Positions 24,301 to 36,962 of a stretch of DNA of 64,000 bases are shown piece after piece; position 1 is the first letter of the stretch; each line of letters starts with the position of its first letter. The notes under the pieces were generated by a model. The model made no database searches and had not been told where the DNA came from. It saw nothing but the letters and a program-made list of their open reading frames with translations. The stretch comes from Hypsibius dujardini. Its lineage: Eukaryota > Tardigrada > Eutardigrada > Parachela > Hypsibiidae. The stretch covers positions 1-64,000 of the forward strand of contig LRSR01005417.1 of assembly GCA_001579985.1 (NCBI GenBank), given 5' to 3'. Made by a program: the position numbers and the translations under genes.

Positions 24301-25443
24301 TTTCGTCCTCTATGCTTGTTGCGAATCTTGTAGCCGTACTGGTATTAGTTCTATTAGTTATACCATTGCCAAGCTGAAAAAAATGGCCATTTATAGAGAT
24401 GGAAAATGTAGAATGTTTTGATTGAATTTCTATTGTATTCAACATGTTCCGATTTTGTTTGCAGTAATATCTTTCTTTAATTCAACTACGTTTTAAGTCT
24501 TTTCCGTTATGATCACTTTATGATGTAATTTTTTAATTATTTTTAATGAACTAAAACGTGTTGGCTGACTGTCTCGTTAGAATTTTGAGGGGGGGGGGGA
24601 AATAGGACGTTTAAAGGGCTGGACTAAGACAGAAGATGGCGTCGGAGCTGCATATACAGTGGGAAGGGATGACGGGTACATCCGGTATGGATTGCGCTCC
24701 CTCGGAATGAACTGCACACCCCGCCCGGCAATAATCCCCCTGGGGGGATTGAAGCGCACGCGGGTGAAATTGTCAAATCTGCACGAGTTAACAGTCACAA
24801 CTTAGAAGCATCAATAAGTATAGCATCGCGCGTTGATCGATCGATGATTGAAGGAACGGTGTGTACATGCCGATATAGCATCCTCGCGTTTGATTCTGTG
24901 GCCTGCTTGCTTGAACTACTGCTGCTCACACCCGCAACACTCCATAATATCAGGCTTATGCTGCAAGTCCCCTTCCCCCTTTTTGGCTATGTTTGGTTTT
25001 ACGAGTGCTGACCCTTTTAGTAACTATAACAAACTTGATCATTTTGGAAAGCCCATCTGTTCCTCAATCTCCAGGTATAAAACCCTAACGTTTGGACATT
25101 GGTCATGTAAATGCTGTGACCAACACTCAAGGGGTGAACAAAAAAGGGGTGTCTTGTTTTTTCGCTTCAATTTACCAAGTTTACACCTCTAATACTCGAT
25201 CCGTTGTCCCTCCCCCAAATCATCTTCAAATCCGGGTGCTCTTTTCTATACGCCCGAAGCTGTGAACGCATGCCCGTTGCCGTCGCGGAAGGAAGAGCCA
25301 GCCAGTCAACCATCCAGCCAGTAGCTCCCGCAGCAGGAAGGAAGTAGCTCACAGTCACACACGCACACACACACGCGCTCGGGAAGAGAGATCATGATAT
25401 GCGGCGGCCCCGGAAAGAACCCCGGCACGCTCTCTTCAGCTCC

Positions 25444-25474
<31 letters not shown>

Positions 25475-26986
25475 TACTCTCGGTATGTGCGGTTTTTGAG
25501 TGAAAAGGCGATCAAGATCCACCCCCCGAAAGGCCGGTCCTCCGGAAAGGGAAGGCAAGGGAAGCCACAGAGAGAGAGAGAGATGCGTATTGGATAGCAT
25601 GGGTTTATACAGAGAGCCAAAGAGATGAGCAGGAGACACATTCCGCTTTGCCTATGAGCTCTCTGTGAGTGAGTGAGAGAGGGAGAGAGGAGACGGGCAA
25701 GCTGATCTGATTGAAGTATCTCTTTTGTCGGGATCAATTAGCTTCATTCGATGTGTCCCCGTTTATGTACTGCTCTTGGTCCCCTCTCTTCACCACACAC
25801 ACCGTTCTTTGTCAAGTTGACCGGCCTCCCTCATTGCTTTCTTTATTGCCTATCGCTCTCTCATCTCACCTCACACGAAGTGACCACACTTTGGCCCTTT
25901 TTATTGACTTGGTCGGTCAGCTCAGGTAGCTATCAAACCAACAAGGACAAACTGATCTGATACTGGTATATGGTCTTTGATGGAAAAGTATGAGGTAACC
26001 GAGGTTCCTGAAACAGAAACACGCATGACCAATCTTCCCAAAAATGTCCATCATCATGCTAAGCAAGGAAGCATTATTTTTTGCTTCTCAATAATATAGC
26101 ACAAAGGTAAACAAAGGGGACTTGAAATTAAATTTGAGTTTAGTTAAATAATTAAATATTTTTTGCCATTCTAATCAACGGTAAAAAGCTTATTATCAAT
26201 CGATTTGAGGAGGTGTTTACGAAAGGCAGTGACCAAACACATGCTAACCCGAGGAATTCTGCCTTTTTCTACAGACATTTATCACGGCGAAGGAAGGAAA
26301 AGGCCACAGTGACCGCACCTCCAAACCACAGATTCAGCATCGAACTCATCTCCTACAGCAACGTCTCCATGCCGGCGTGAACCGGACTAGGATGGGCGAA
26401 GAAAAGGGCGAACAGACTCCGCATCGTTCTCTCTCGAGTTCGCCGGAAAAGAGTTCGAAAAGCAAGAAAAAGGCCCATTCACCGAAACTGGACGAAGAAG
26501 CCAGTCGGGTAAGTAAGGAGGATCTACAAGAGAAGGAGAAGCTGCAGCAGGAGGGCTCCAAACGACGACAGGAGATGTCAGAAGACGAAGAGAGCGACGA
26601 CGAAGACGTGGATTCATTGGTATGTTGTTTTTTGTCGCTTGGGGTATTTTTTTATATTAGTCGGATTGTCAATTGAGTATAGCCCAAATCGATAATATGG
26701 ACTCCATGTGAGTGCCATGCCAAAACGTTCATACAGATAGGCATAGACGCTTCTTGACCTTCCGGTACGGAGGGGGGGGGGCAAGATTTTAGTAAAAATC
26801 CAAAGGGGGGAGCATTGGTATGATTTTGCTATTTTTAATGTAAAAAACGTCAGGGGGTACCCTTGGGTCACTTTTTCGATTTCGGACGGGGGGGGGGCAA
26901 TTGCCCACTTGCCACCCCCTAGTACGCGCCACTGCAGATAGATAGGCAATAGACAAACAGACAGGTAAACAGACAGACAGACAGGT

Positions 26987-27045
<59 letters not shown>

Positions 27046-30000
27046 GTGTAGATATGGTGTTAACTTAGTTTTTTGTGGCGAACTGAATGGAAGAGACGGT
27101 GTTAAACGCGTTAGAGAGGGAATAGAATAGTGGGCGGGGAGTTAAGCTGTGTAATAAATGAGGTTTGTCCAATGATCCATGACAGAATGTCGTCTTTTAA
27201 GATTATTCTTTCATCCGTAGCCACGGCTGACTGATCCGTAATTGCCGCCTCAAACATTTACTTTCTCTTTTCACTGCGTTCCTTGTCCTCACGGCCTCAC
27301 CGTACCGTACTGTAGACACACACACACACACACAGTATGTACCCTTCTGAATACTACTGGCGCTCTCTTCTTTCTTCTGGTCTCCATTTTCGATTTCTCT
27401 TCCCGGGTTTTCTTGCTGCGATCCGCTGCGACGACGACACTCAACTGGTAAACTATCACCTAAATCAGCCTCGTGCGATATTGGCCTTCTGCAAATCGAT
27501 TAGCTTTGACTGCTTGTTTCCCCTTCTCCCCTCTCAGTTAGCGCATACATTTGTCTCTCCTCTCAATCCCTTCTCATCTTCTGACACTCTAAAATGTGAC
27601 TTGCATGAGTTTTGATGCATGTTTCCGTTGGACAAAATTGTACAACTTGTGAGGCCAGGAGGAGGTGCAATAGCTTCAATTATGATGGTACGTTTCAAGT
27701 TTTGAATTTTTTATGTTTTCATTATACGAAGTCTATCTAATAATTTTTGAAGTTATTATTTGTGAGGATGCAATTGACATTTTGGTTTGCCGCTTGCGAT
27801 ATTAATCGATCACTGCAATTAGTGCAAAATGATGATGATACATTCTTAAGCAATTAGAAGCTCTCACTGATTAATTAATCGCAATTTTTACGACGTGTCC
27901 TAAGAAGAGGATACGTATGACTGCTAAATTACAGAGCGCTGCTCAATAGATTCAATTTTTCATATTGCTCGAAATAACATTACTTGTTTGGAGAAAATAA
28001 ATCCAATAATTTAGTGGCTTTTCGTTTTAATAAAAACATTTAATTTTGAACAATACTGTTAGACGTCTTAAAATGCAGTATCAATGTTATTTATTTTATT
28101 TCCTTTACGGCAACACATTTTTGTGACAATCATTTATTCACGAAAATGTAATCTGCAAATTTTATCTCATTCGATGCAGAAAATTGTGCGTTTAAAATTT
28201 GTATAAAGACATATTGGTCAAGACAAAACTTGTATATTACACGTCCGTCCTGATCAGTTTGAAAACTACCTTTAAAAAAAGCAACCGCAAATGCAAAAAG
28301 ACAGTCCTACTTGTAGTGTACCGAGTCATGATACCTCACGAGTTGGAGTGGTTGATGAGGTTTTTCTGTCGGCTTTGACAAGCATCACTTACAAGGCACG
28401 TCTTTTTCAACGGCAGTTTGTCTTGTTATTATTACACCAAGACGATCTCTTTCTCGCGGCTGGAAAAGCGGCAACCGACGAGAGATAGATTAGTGTGAAA
28501 GAACACCGGTCCACCGTTGTTGTCAGCCTCTCTGTAGGGTACTTTGCTTACGCAGCAGGAGGGTCAATAGGGTCTTCACGTGTGTGTGTACGTCTGTGTG
28601 TGTTTCGCGGCGCTCGCTCACTCCTTAAGCGCTTAGCCTACGTTTCAAGTGGCACTAGATTAATTTCCGGTTTTCGAGAATTAAACACCTCAACACATCT
28701 CAACTTTTAGGTCGCACATGCAGTAGAACCTTTTCAATTTGAACGCCATTTTGGCTGATTGTGCGCCAAAAATATCGACTACTTATAGATACATTCCGTT
28801 ACATTTTCCTGAAATATTGCCGTTTTGAAACGGGGGACAAGGATTAGATTTGACAGTTTATAGCTACTACAAGGAACAGTGTAGCGGCGGAACGGCGGAG
28901 CGTCAAACCATTTAACAGTAACTACGCAAACGTATAGGGTATTACTATACAGCACATTGCGGTAGTGGCTTCTAAAGAACTCTTGTCCCGAGGTGGGAGA
29001 ACTGGATAAATTAATGAAACAAAATTTATTCATTTTTATTTGGCTAATAATTTGTTTTTGTTAGTCGGGATGTTAGTGTTTTCAACTTGTATTATGGTAT
29101 GTATTAGTATCTTTTACATGTACTATTGTATATATTCAGTAAAACGTAATAATGGTATCGTTAAGATTAAATAAAATATTTTAGTTTAAGCGTGGAGCGC
29201 AAAAAAATTTGTCCACATGATGGGTTATTACTTCCAAAGCAAAAAGTATGGAAAAGTGTAAAGATTAGTCAGTTTGAAGCGCGGAGTGCGAGAACAAATT
29301 TGTTGAATTAGGACTCAGAAAATAAAGAATATACATAACCGATAATTAAGTTTAAACTAGAAACTTGCAAAAGTTTTTGGATCTCGGGACGTTTTGATTT
29401 ACACTTCCGTTAGGTTTCACAAACTTTTTGTTAGATTTACATGCTAAATATATGCTCGACTGTATGGTATTCCGTATAAGTCACGCCCTGTAGTGGCTCA
29501 CTGCATCCGTAACTGTTCGATACAACCAAGTTAGAACCATCACAGAATTTCGGTCCCTCGATTCCGTTCACCAATTTAAACTTTAATTTCAGTACTGCCC
29601 GGGGGAGGATGCATGATAGGCATCACGATACGCTTGTGTGCTCATCATAATAATTGCATTGTCCCCCAATTGGTCGTGTTTTCAGGTGGAGAAGAATAAG
29701 ACAGTGGCGTCAACGTCGGACCCTGCCAGTACCGTAACGGATAAGCTTGATCGACGCACAGCAGCAGCAGCTCACACTCTCTCCCTGCTATCAAGTGGCT
29801 GTCTCAAGCGGGAATTTATCGCTACCACCACCGTGACAACCGCGGTCAAGCAGGAAGGCGGAACGACGACAACGGAAGTCGACATGACGGCGACCGATCT
29901 TGCCGACGAGAATAATTCCGCCGCCGTCTTTTCCACCCAGCACGACAAAATGACGGAACCCGGACTCAGGGCGACGGACAGCGCAGAAGTCAAGGTGACG

Positions 30001-30454
30001 AAGGATGGAATTAACCGACGCACGGTAAGAGTAATCATTATTTAAAAGTTTATTTCCTACAAAAAAGGTTGTGAAGAAAATATGGATACTTTTTTGGGGT
30101 ACTGAAAACATAGATGGACCCGATATTTTCTCAGCGGAAGCAAACGCCAGCGGGCAAAGGAGAGGCAAGCTTTGCCAAGCAAAAGAGAGATTAAGATAGA
30201 TTAGCGTTTACAGTACGGCATAAAATTACCGTCTGAAGGGGTAGATAAGCCTATTTACAGATTATTCAATTACGGTCTGACTAGCTTGTTATCGCTACCG
30301 CAGCACGGCGTAGCTCTCCCTCCTGACAGGTAATTTGATTGTTAGAAAAAGGCAATCTTTATTATACAGTCCTGCGAAGTTCAAAGCGGTTGCGAAGCCG
30401 TATATGAGTGCCGCATATCTGCAGGTCATTTCACAATAAATGACACCAGCTTTT

Positions 30455-30501
<47 letters not shown>

Positions 30502-30505
30502 GCTG

Positions 30506-30558
<53 letters not shown>

Positions 30559-33500
30559 TGCCTGTCTGCCGGTCGGTCTGTCTATCTGTCTATTTGTCTG
30601 TCTGCCTGTCTGATTGGCTAACTATAGCATGCGACACCCTGAAGGTGGCGCTTTCAGTGACTCGTCGGAAGTTTTCTCGCCCCAAAAGCAGTGGAAAGGC
30701 ATTCCACAAACACCACCGAATTTGAGTGCAATTTGATGGCTTCTACAGTCTTAAACGATCGATGACAGAAGAAAGCTCGGCATGGTTGTTCAGCCCGAAG
30801 CCAAACAGGGCCATCCATCCATCCGCTAGACAACACCGCCGACACCCCAGTCGCAACCGCAGCGCTTGCGGAAATATACTGAAACGATAGACGTATGACG
30901 CCACCGACGAGAGAGGGAACGTTAATGCACGGTCAGGCCCACAAGTGGCAGAAGAGAGTTGTGTGTTATGCTTCCCCGGCGTCCCCTACTGGAATCTCTG
31001 TCTTCGTAGAGAATGCGATACTTGTTTGCACTGGCGGCCATGGCGAATGTATAAGAGAAACAGAGAGAGAGAGAGGCGCCGCATGACTGTGCCTTCTCTC
31101 AAGTAGAAGCCACTACTATTCACAACTTCATCGACAATTTGTTTGGCCAGTGTCAACACCGCAGGGCCAAGCCTTTCAATAAGCAGGATTAAATATTAAA
31201 TTATGTCGTTATAGTCGAGAGATGTGCGCTGCAATGCATCAGAATTATGATTTGCCATTCACTCTGAAAGAGAAGCATAGTGCTCGGTCTGACTGTGAGC
31301 CCTCCCCACTACTCTCTCCGTCTCACGTCAGAGCTGGTTTAGGTCATAGTTTGCTTGTTTGTAAACCGTTGATGGATTAGTGAAAGTGATGATGAGACCC
31401 GACACCGTGTGCAAGCCAGTTATCCTTCGGAAATCCATATGCGATGTGATGTGCTGATCCCTCGCGGTTGTCCCACATCGTCCTAATCGACTTGTCCATT
31501 TGCATTGTAGTTCGCAGTATCTGACTCTTGTAGGCTCACGCTTTCACTTTCAAGATACTTAGTGGACTGGACTATCCTGGAGCTCTGGTAAACCAAAAGA
31601 CCAGTAGATAGGCAGACAAACAAACAGACAAAAAAACAGAGAGGCAGGCAGACAGACAGACAGAAAGGCAAGCAAGCAGGCAGACAGACAGACAGACCGA
31701 CAAACAAATACGCAGACAGGCAGATAGGCAGACAGACAAGCAGACACGAAGAAAAGCGGGCGGAATTACGGTAGCATTCTTACAGCAGTAGCCATTTATT
31801 CGGTGGCGCCCCCAATCGCTGCGCGCTCTTCCTCCCCAATCGATTATCCGCGCGCCGTGCCGCCGCCCGCAGTGGCGCGTAAAAAATGCCATCAGCCGAG
31901 ATATGATTCTCTCGATTAGAGGCGGGCATGTTTCGGCGTTGGTCAGACACGACTTCCTGTGAAAAGGGTACACATAACCACAGAGAGAGAGAGCCTTTAG
32001 ATGTATTTATATAGGGTTGGGAGTTGAGAGACCCCGCGATGGCTATGCATGCCCCTGCAGCTGCTTACCCAGGCCGCCATAACAAGGGCACACACTACTA
32101 TGTGTGTGTGTATGTGTGTTCAAAGGACATTGAAAATCGATATTCCGATTTGAACTTCATGCCTTGTCGCTTTTATGAACTGATGTGGAGGTCTCAAGAG
32201 TTGCTTGCTCGTTCGGGATCGGATGGGCGAGCACGGAGAGCAGCAATCGATGAGTGAGAGGAGTAGATCTCTCGTGGGGCCCTCGGGAGATCGCAGGCAG
32301 GCAGACAGACAGGCAGGGATGAAATGGTGGGAGGAAGCATTAATATTAATTCTAGAGTCGACAAGCGGCGGAGGAAGAAAGAAAGAAACGAATGAAAGGG
32401 GATTGAGAGCAACAGAGTGTCCTCTCGGGGGAGATCGATATGTGTTTGCCCGCGCGATGACTCTTGGGAATATTAGGAGGCCCAGGCCGGGACCAAACAA
32501 AGACTCTTGTGCCTCTCGAAACAGGCTTTAAAATCCCTCCTCCTCCTCTCTCGTCTCTGGATGAACGGGGCCATTTTGGAGCGTCACTTTCATTGAAATG
32601 GAATGGAATGAGGAGAAGCTTAAGGTTTACGTGTTCCGCTTCTCGTTTGCACACTGCTGCCTGCCTGTCTGTGTCTGTCTGGCTGCCTGCCTCACTGCAC
32701 AGGAAATCGATATTTGTGGATCATCAACGGGAAGTGAAGCCAATACCACTACCAGTACGTGCTCGTCCAATACATATACACGGCGGGAAGGGAGGGTGAC
32801 TCGAAATTGGCCGCAACGATAATTGAATCATTTAATGATGGTGTCTGGAGAACTAACAAAAGGAGACACACACACACTCACACTTTGCTCCGGCAAATGT
32901 CTTCCTCTAACATATTTGCGGAGGCTGTTTCTTTTTGTTCGTCTTGTTTGTTAGTGTCCTACCTAACGAGCGGTAATTTGAAACAAAGTGAAAAAGTGAT
33001 AAGACATCATTTCGAAATGTGGGTGTGTCTAAGAATACACTTGACTTGTTGCAGGTCAAACATCAGTGTATGTAGCAGCACTGGTAATCGCTGCAATTAT
33101 CTATCCACCAATTTTTTTCTGCCCCGGTGTAGAGTATGCGTGTTTTTTGATTGACAGTAGTAGTTGCTGTTTTTTCTTAGACAGGCAAAGAAGGCAGGCA
33201 GGCAGAGGGTGCGCGCGTGAATTTTGTGTGTTTGTGTAAACGCGACCGACGCCTTGTCATGTAATTTTCAGCGCCGGTAAACAAATACGTACCGCGATTT
33301 AACCACCACGCATTGGTATCTCGTATAGCATGGTCGGAAACTTTTTGCTGCCTCTTGTGGTGATATAGTGTTTCCTTTCTTCCCGCCTGGAGGTTTTATC
33401 ATCACCTGGTCTTTGATGTGCTACCAGCAGCAGCTCTTTCCTTCTCAATAATAAATTATCTCTCTGCGGTTCAGTCTTGGTCGAGAGAACGACAGAAAGA

Positions 33501-36500
33501 GAGGGGGGACGTCATGGTGAGTGTGCACGTCAAATGAAATGATAGGGTGCACCGTTTGATCGTGATTGTTTCCGCCCATCCGGTCATGCGGTCATCCAGA
33601 ACCTCCGAAGCTTGCTTGCTCGATCTATCTATGCAGTGAAGGTGGTGAGTGAGTGCAGCCGGTGGCCAAATAGCCTCACCGCGGCCACCGTTGCGAGGCC
33701 AAAGGGGCGTGCCCCAAATTGTGCGCTCAAATCGCCAAATTCTAATAAATGACCTGGATGAAGCGAAGGGGCGAACGAAGGGCACTGCTACAGCTGTTAA
33801 CAAATTAATAGAGCTCTTTCTTTGTTATTAGCTTCATCAGTTGGCATCCTTTTTTTGGATGAGTGTCGAGAAGATCCGTAAGAGCATTTGTAGAGTAAAA
33901 TCAAGGCACCCCCTCCAGTTCTTACCATGTCCCGTTAGTTAAAAACTAAAATGTTAATTAATTTGGCTTAATTTAAGTTCAATACGGGGAATTTATTGTG
34001 AGAAAAAAAATTGTTTTTATAGAGTTGCCAAAGTTGGCATGTGTCAATCGATATCGTTAGGTAATATATAATTTTTTCTGTTGGTACAACGTACAACAAC
34101 TTTGCAATCCAAAAGTTTTCAATAATTAAAATACATATACATATAAATATTAGGTTAGGTTAATGGAAGATTGGTAACATTTCGTACTAAGCATTCAGTA
34201 TTACAGTAAATAGCCAAGCACTATAATAAATTCCAAATCGTAGTCACTGCGCATGGTTTTAGTGGTGGAAAAACTACGTGAGATGCTCACGCGAGGGACC
34301 CTTTTGTACTAGGGAAGGCAGAGGCGGCGCAGATGGGAGGATCTCGCGGGTCCTCATCGAAGCGGAGAGCCATCCCGGCGTTGTCGCCGTCGTTGTCGCC
34401 GTCGTGAAGAGATTAACCGCCGATCAAATCTGAGATAGGCAAATTTAAGCTAGCTCTAATATCCGGTTGACGGGGAGAGGGAGAGAAATGAGAGGATGGA
34501 CGCGTGTGTCTATACGCGTGCGCATGCACGACGCACATCAGGGGAAAGAAAGAAGGAAGGGAAGAGGATCTCTCTCTCTTTCTGCGGCGGCTGGTGAAGC
34601 GTAATAAAGCGGCTCTCGGCTCCTGGAGGCGATAGATACGCCGCTGCGGCGGAAGATCCGACTACTCGCAAGACTTGTCTCTCGTCTCATGTTTTGCTGT
34701 GACAGACAGCGGAGAGGGAGAGGGAGTATGTCATCCCAAAAATCGATGTGTTGTATTGTATGTACAGATGTATGTAGTATACCCCCGCCCGCACATACAG
34801 TTATTAGACTACTTTCATCACAGCTTTGGCACTTATACAGCCATCAGTTTGCTGCCTTTACACTACTCGCTCTCAGTCGGCTCGGCAATCTCTTGGGCAA
34901 ATGAGTCTACACACCACACACGCACACTTTCTCTTCCGTTCATCTCTTCTCTCCCCGCACCACCACCACAACTACATGTAATATCGACCTTTTTACTGCC
35001 AAAAGTCCACACTCTTTCTTCTGATCTGGTCGTGTTCCACTTTTCTGGCATCAACAGACACACACACACCAGCAAGCCAACAAACCGGGGAGCTTGAAGG
35101 TCAACTCATTCAGTGCACTCTTTTGGCGACACATCTGCGGCGGTAAATTTATCCTTTCTACTTAACTGATTGACTGATTGATCGATTCACCTGCTATGGG
35201 ATTTTGGTTGTGTTTTATTGGATGACAATTATGCGACTAGAGGATCTTACGGCTGAGGTCGACGCACTGGTGAAGGCTCCACGCGAAGCTATTGCGAGAT
35301 TATGAGAAGAGAGAAGTGAAATGAGAGAGTAGTAGTGTTTACGTGATGAGTTCTCGTACATCTCCCCTGGGTTGCCAGCAGACAACAACCACGACGACAA
35401 CGACGAGACCGTGTGACACCGCGTTAGCTCCGGTCTCGCCATCTCCTGGCAGTATTAGTCCGGAACTGAACCACCACCACCACCATCATCATCACAGCCC
35501 ATCGCCAGCAACGACGACGGCTTCGGTCACTGGAACTATTATAACGGAATACAAACCCCTTGGGACAGAGCCATCTTCCCCGGCTATCGGGCTTTCGAGC
35601 CAGGCACAAAGATCCGGCAGTCAGAGTCCTGTTTCATCTCCCCACGAGGTACTAGTGACATATCGTAGAAATGTCAAAACACACTTCTGAGGTGGGGTCT
35701 TTGTGAAAGCGTTCAGTCTTTCCACGGCTCATTAAACCGGCTTCACAGACAAGTAAAGGTTGATTTTTTTGCATTAATGTGAATTTCCTTTTGTGTGCAA
35801 AAACACTTATCGAAATAAAGTTAGAATAATTTGGGATAATTTGATGTTTGATGTCTATGTGGTATTATTTAACAGCAGACCAGTTATTAGTTAGACGGAG
35901 GGAGTCGGAAGAGATGGTTTATGCAGTGCACTTGATAGATCTCTTTCCCTCAATCTGTCGGCACAATTCGTGGTCGCCTCTCTCTGAGGTTTCGGTCATT
36001 ACAATGTTTCGGGAATATCAGTGGCTTGCAATCAGTCCCCTTCTGTTTCATAGATTATGAATAATTACTTACTTATTACTTTTTACTCATTGATTACAGA
36101 CATTTGTGTGTATTGAAAGTGCTACTATAACAGCGAGATTCCGATTGTGCTTTCAATGTTTCGTACAAGTTAGGTATGTCTGTAATCTGTATGTATGGTC
36201 TAGTGATGGGGGAATGGGGTACTACTACATGTGTGCTACTTACTGCAGTCCGAGGAAGGTTCGTCGTGAATCGGCAGGGAGAAAGTGCAGCGCCAGTTCG
36301 AGGAACCCCGCTGTATAGTCTTCCTTCTTCATACAGCGTGCCGCGCGATGGAGAGTTTGCTCTTGAAGTTGAAAGCCAAGTGTTTATTTGAAACGGGTGT
36401 TCATTTGCCGAGTGGATTTGCAGTGAAGTGGCATGGTGTGTGTCTGTGTGTGCTAGAATTTATATGCGAGAGAAGAAAGCAAGCAAGGAAAAGATCTCTA

Positions 36501-36923
36501 TATCCCCGTGGTCGTATGAAGTGGTCAGGCACTTGATGAGAAATTGTTGACTCGAGAGATGATTTCGGGCCAGGGCTTGCACTACACTACACACTACACT
36601 CCTTACACTCACTACACTCTGTAGACGATGGCGCGCAGGCTCTTCAGTTCCCCCGTCCCCTTCCTAAGGTTCCCTCTCGCCTTGCACGGTTTGCTAGCAT
36701 CAGCGTATCTCACATCGCATCGCATCGACTGGCCAGTCCAAGTGGCCACTTGAGGGGATTCGTATGCGTCAGTAATGCCTAGGAGGCACTTGAGGCGCTT
36801 GTATTTTGTTTTGTTCCCCCAGCCACAGACAACTAAGGCTAAGGCACATAAGGCCTAGCTGGCCCCTCTCGAGAGACCTCATGTGTGCCTCAACAGCACT
36901 GTCAACCTCAAATGCTAAGGGAG

Positions 36924-36962
<39 letters not shown>

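Larger units (their letters stand above)
23440..26274 (+). other. AUTS2-like gene intron, remaining part
   Basis: Intron sequence with a homopolymer G run (about 24591-24599), CT/GA-rich stretches (25440-25483, 25570-25690) and CA runs near 25360. A minus-strand coding-like stretch lies at 24577-24798. No further exon was supported on the plus strand. The CT/GA-rich block could be regulatory, but nothing proves that. Confidence 0.45.
30025..35221 (+). other. long AUTS2-like intron upstream of the internal first exon
   Basis: Mostly non-coding sequence with CTGT/CAGA arrays (30455-30612, 31607-31748) and GA/CT-rich tracts that become dense at 34.3-35.0 kb, just before the candidate internal first exon. 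Short frames of Cys-Leu-Ser-Val residues are translations of the arrays, not genes. Confidence 0.5.

Noticed and set aside
26377-26676. Independent small gene starting in the Lys/Glu-rich exon
   Set aside because: The frame is in phase with the preceding AUTS2-like exon and ends at a donor, so it is an internal exon.
31483-31973. Open frames rich in Cys, Leu, Ser and Val (also at 40223-40426, 53427-53680, 54345-54800, 55557-55790, 61220-61417, 61948-62136)
   Set aside because: They are translations of CTGT/CAGA arrays; their composition comes from the repeat and they lack splice or start context.
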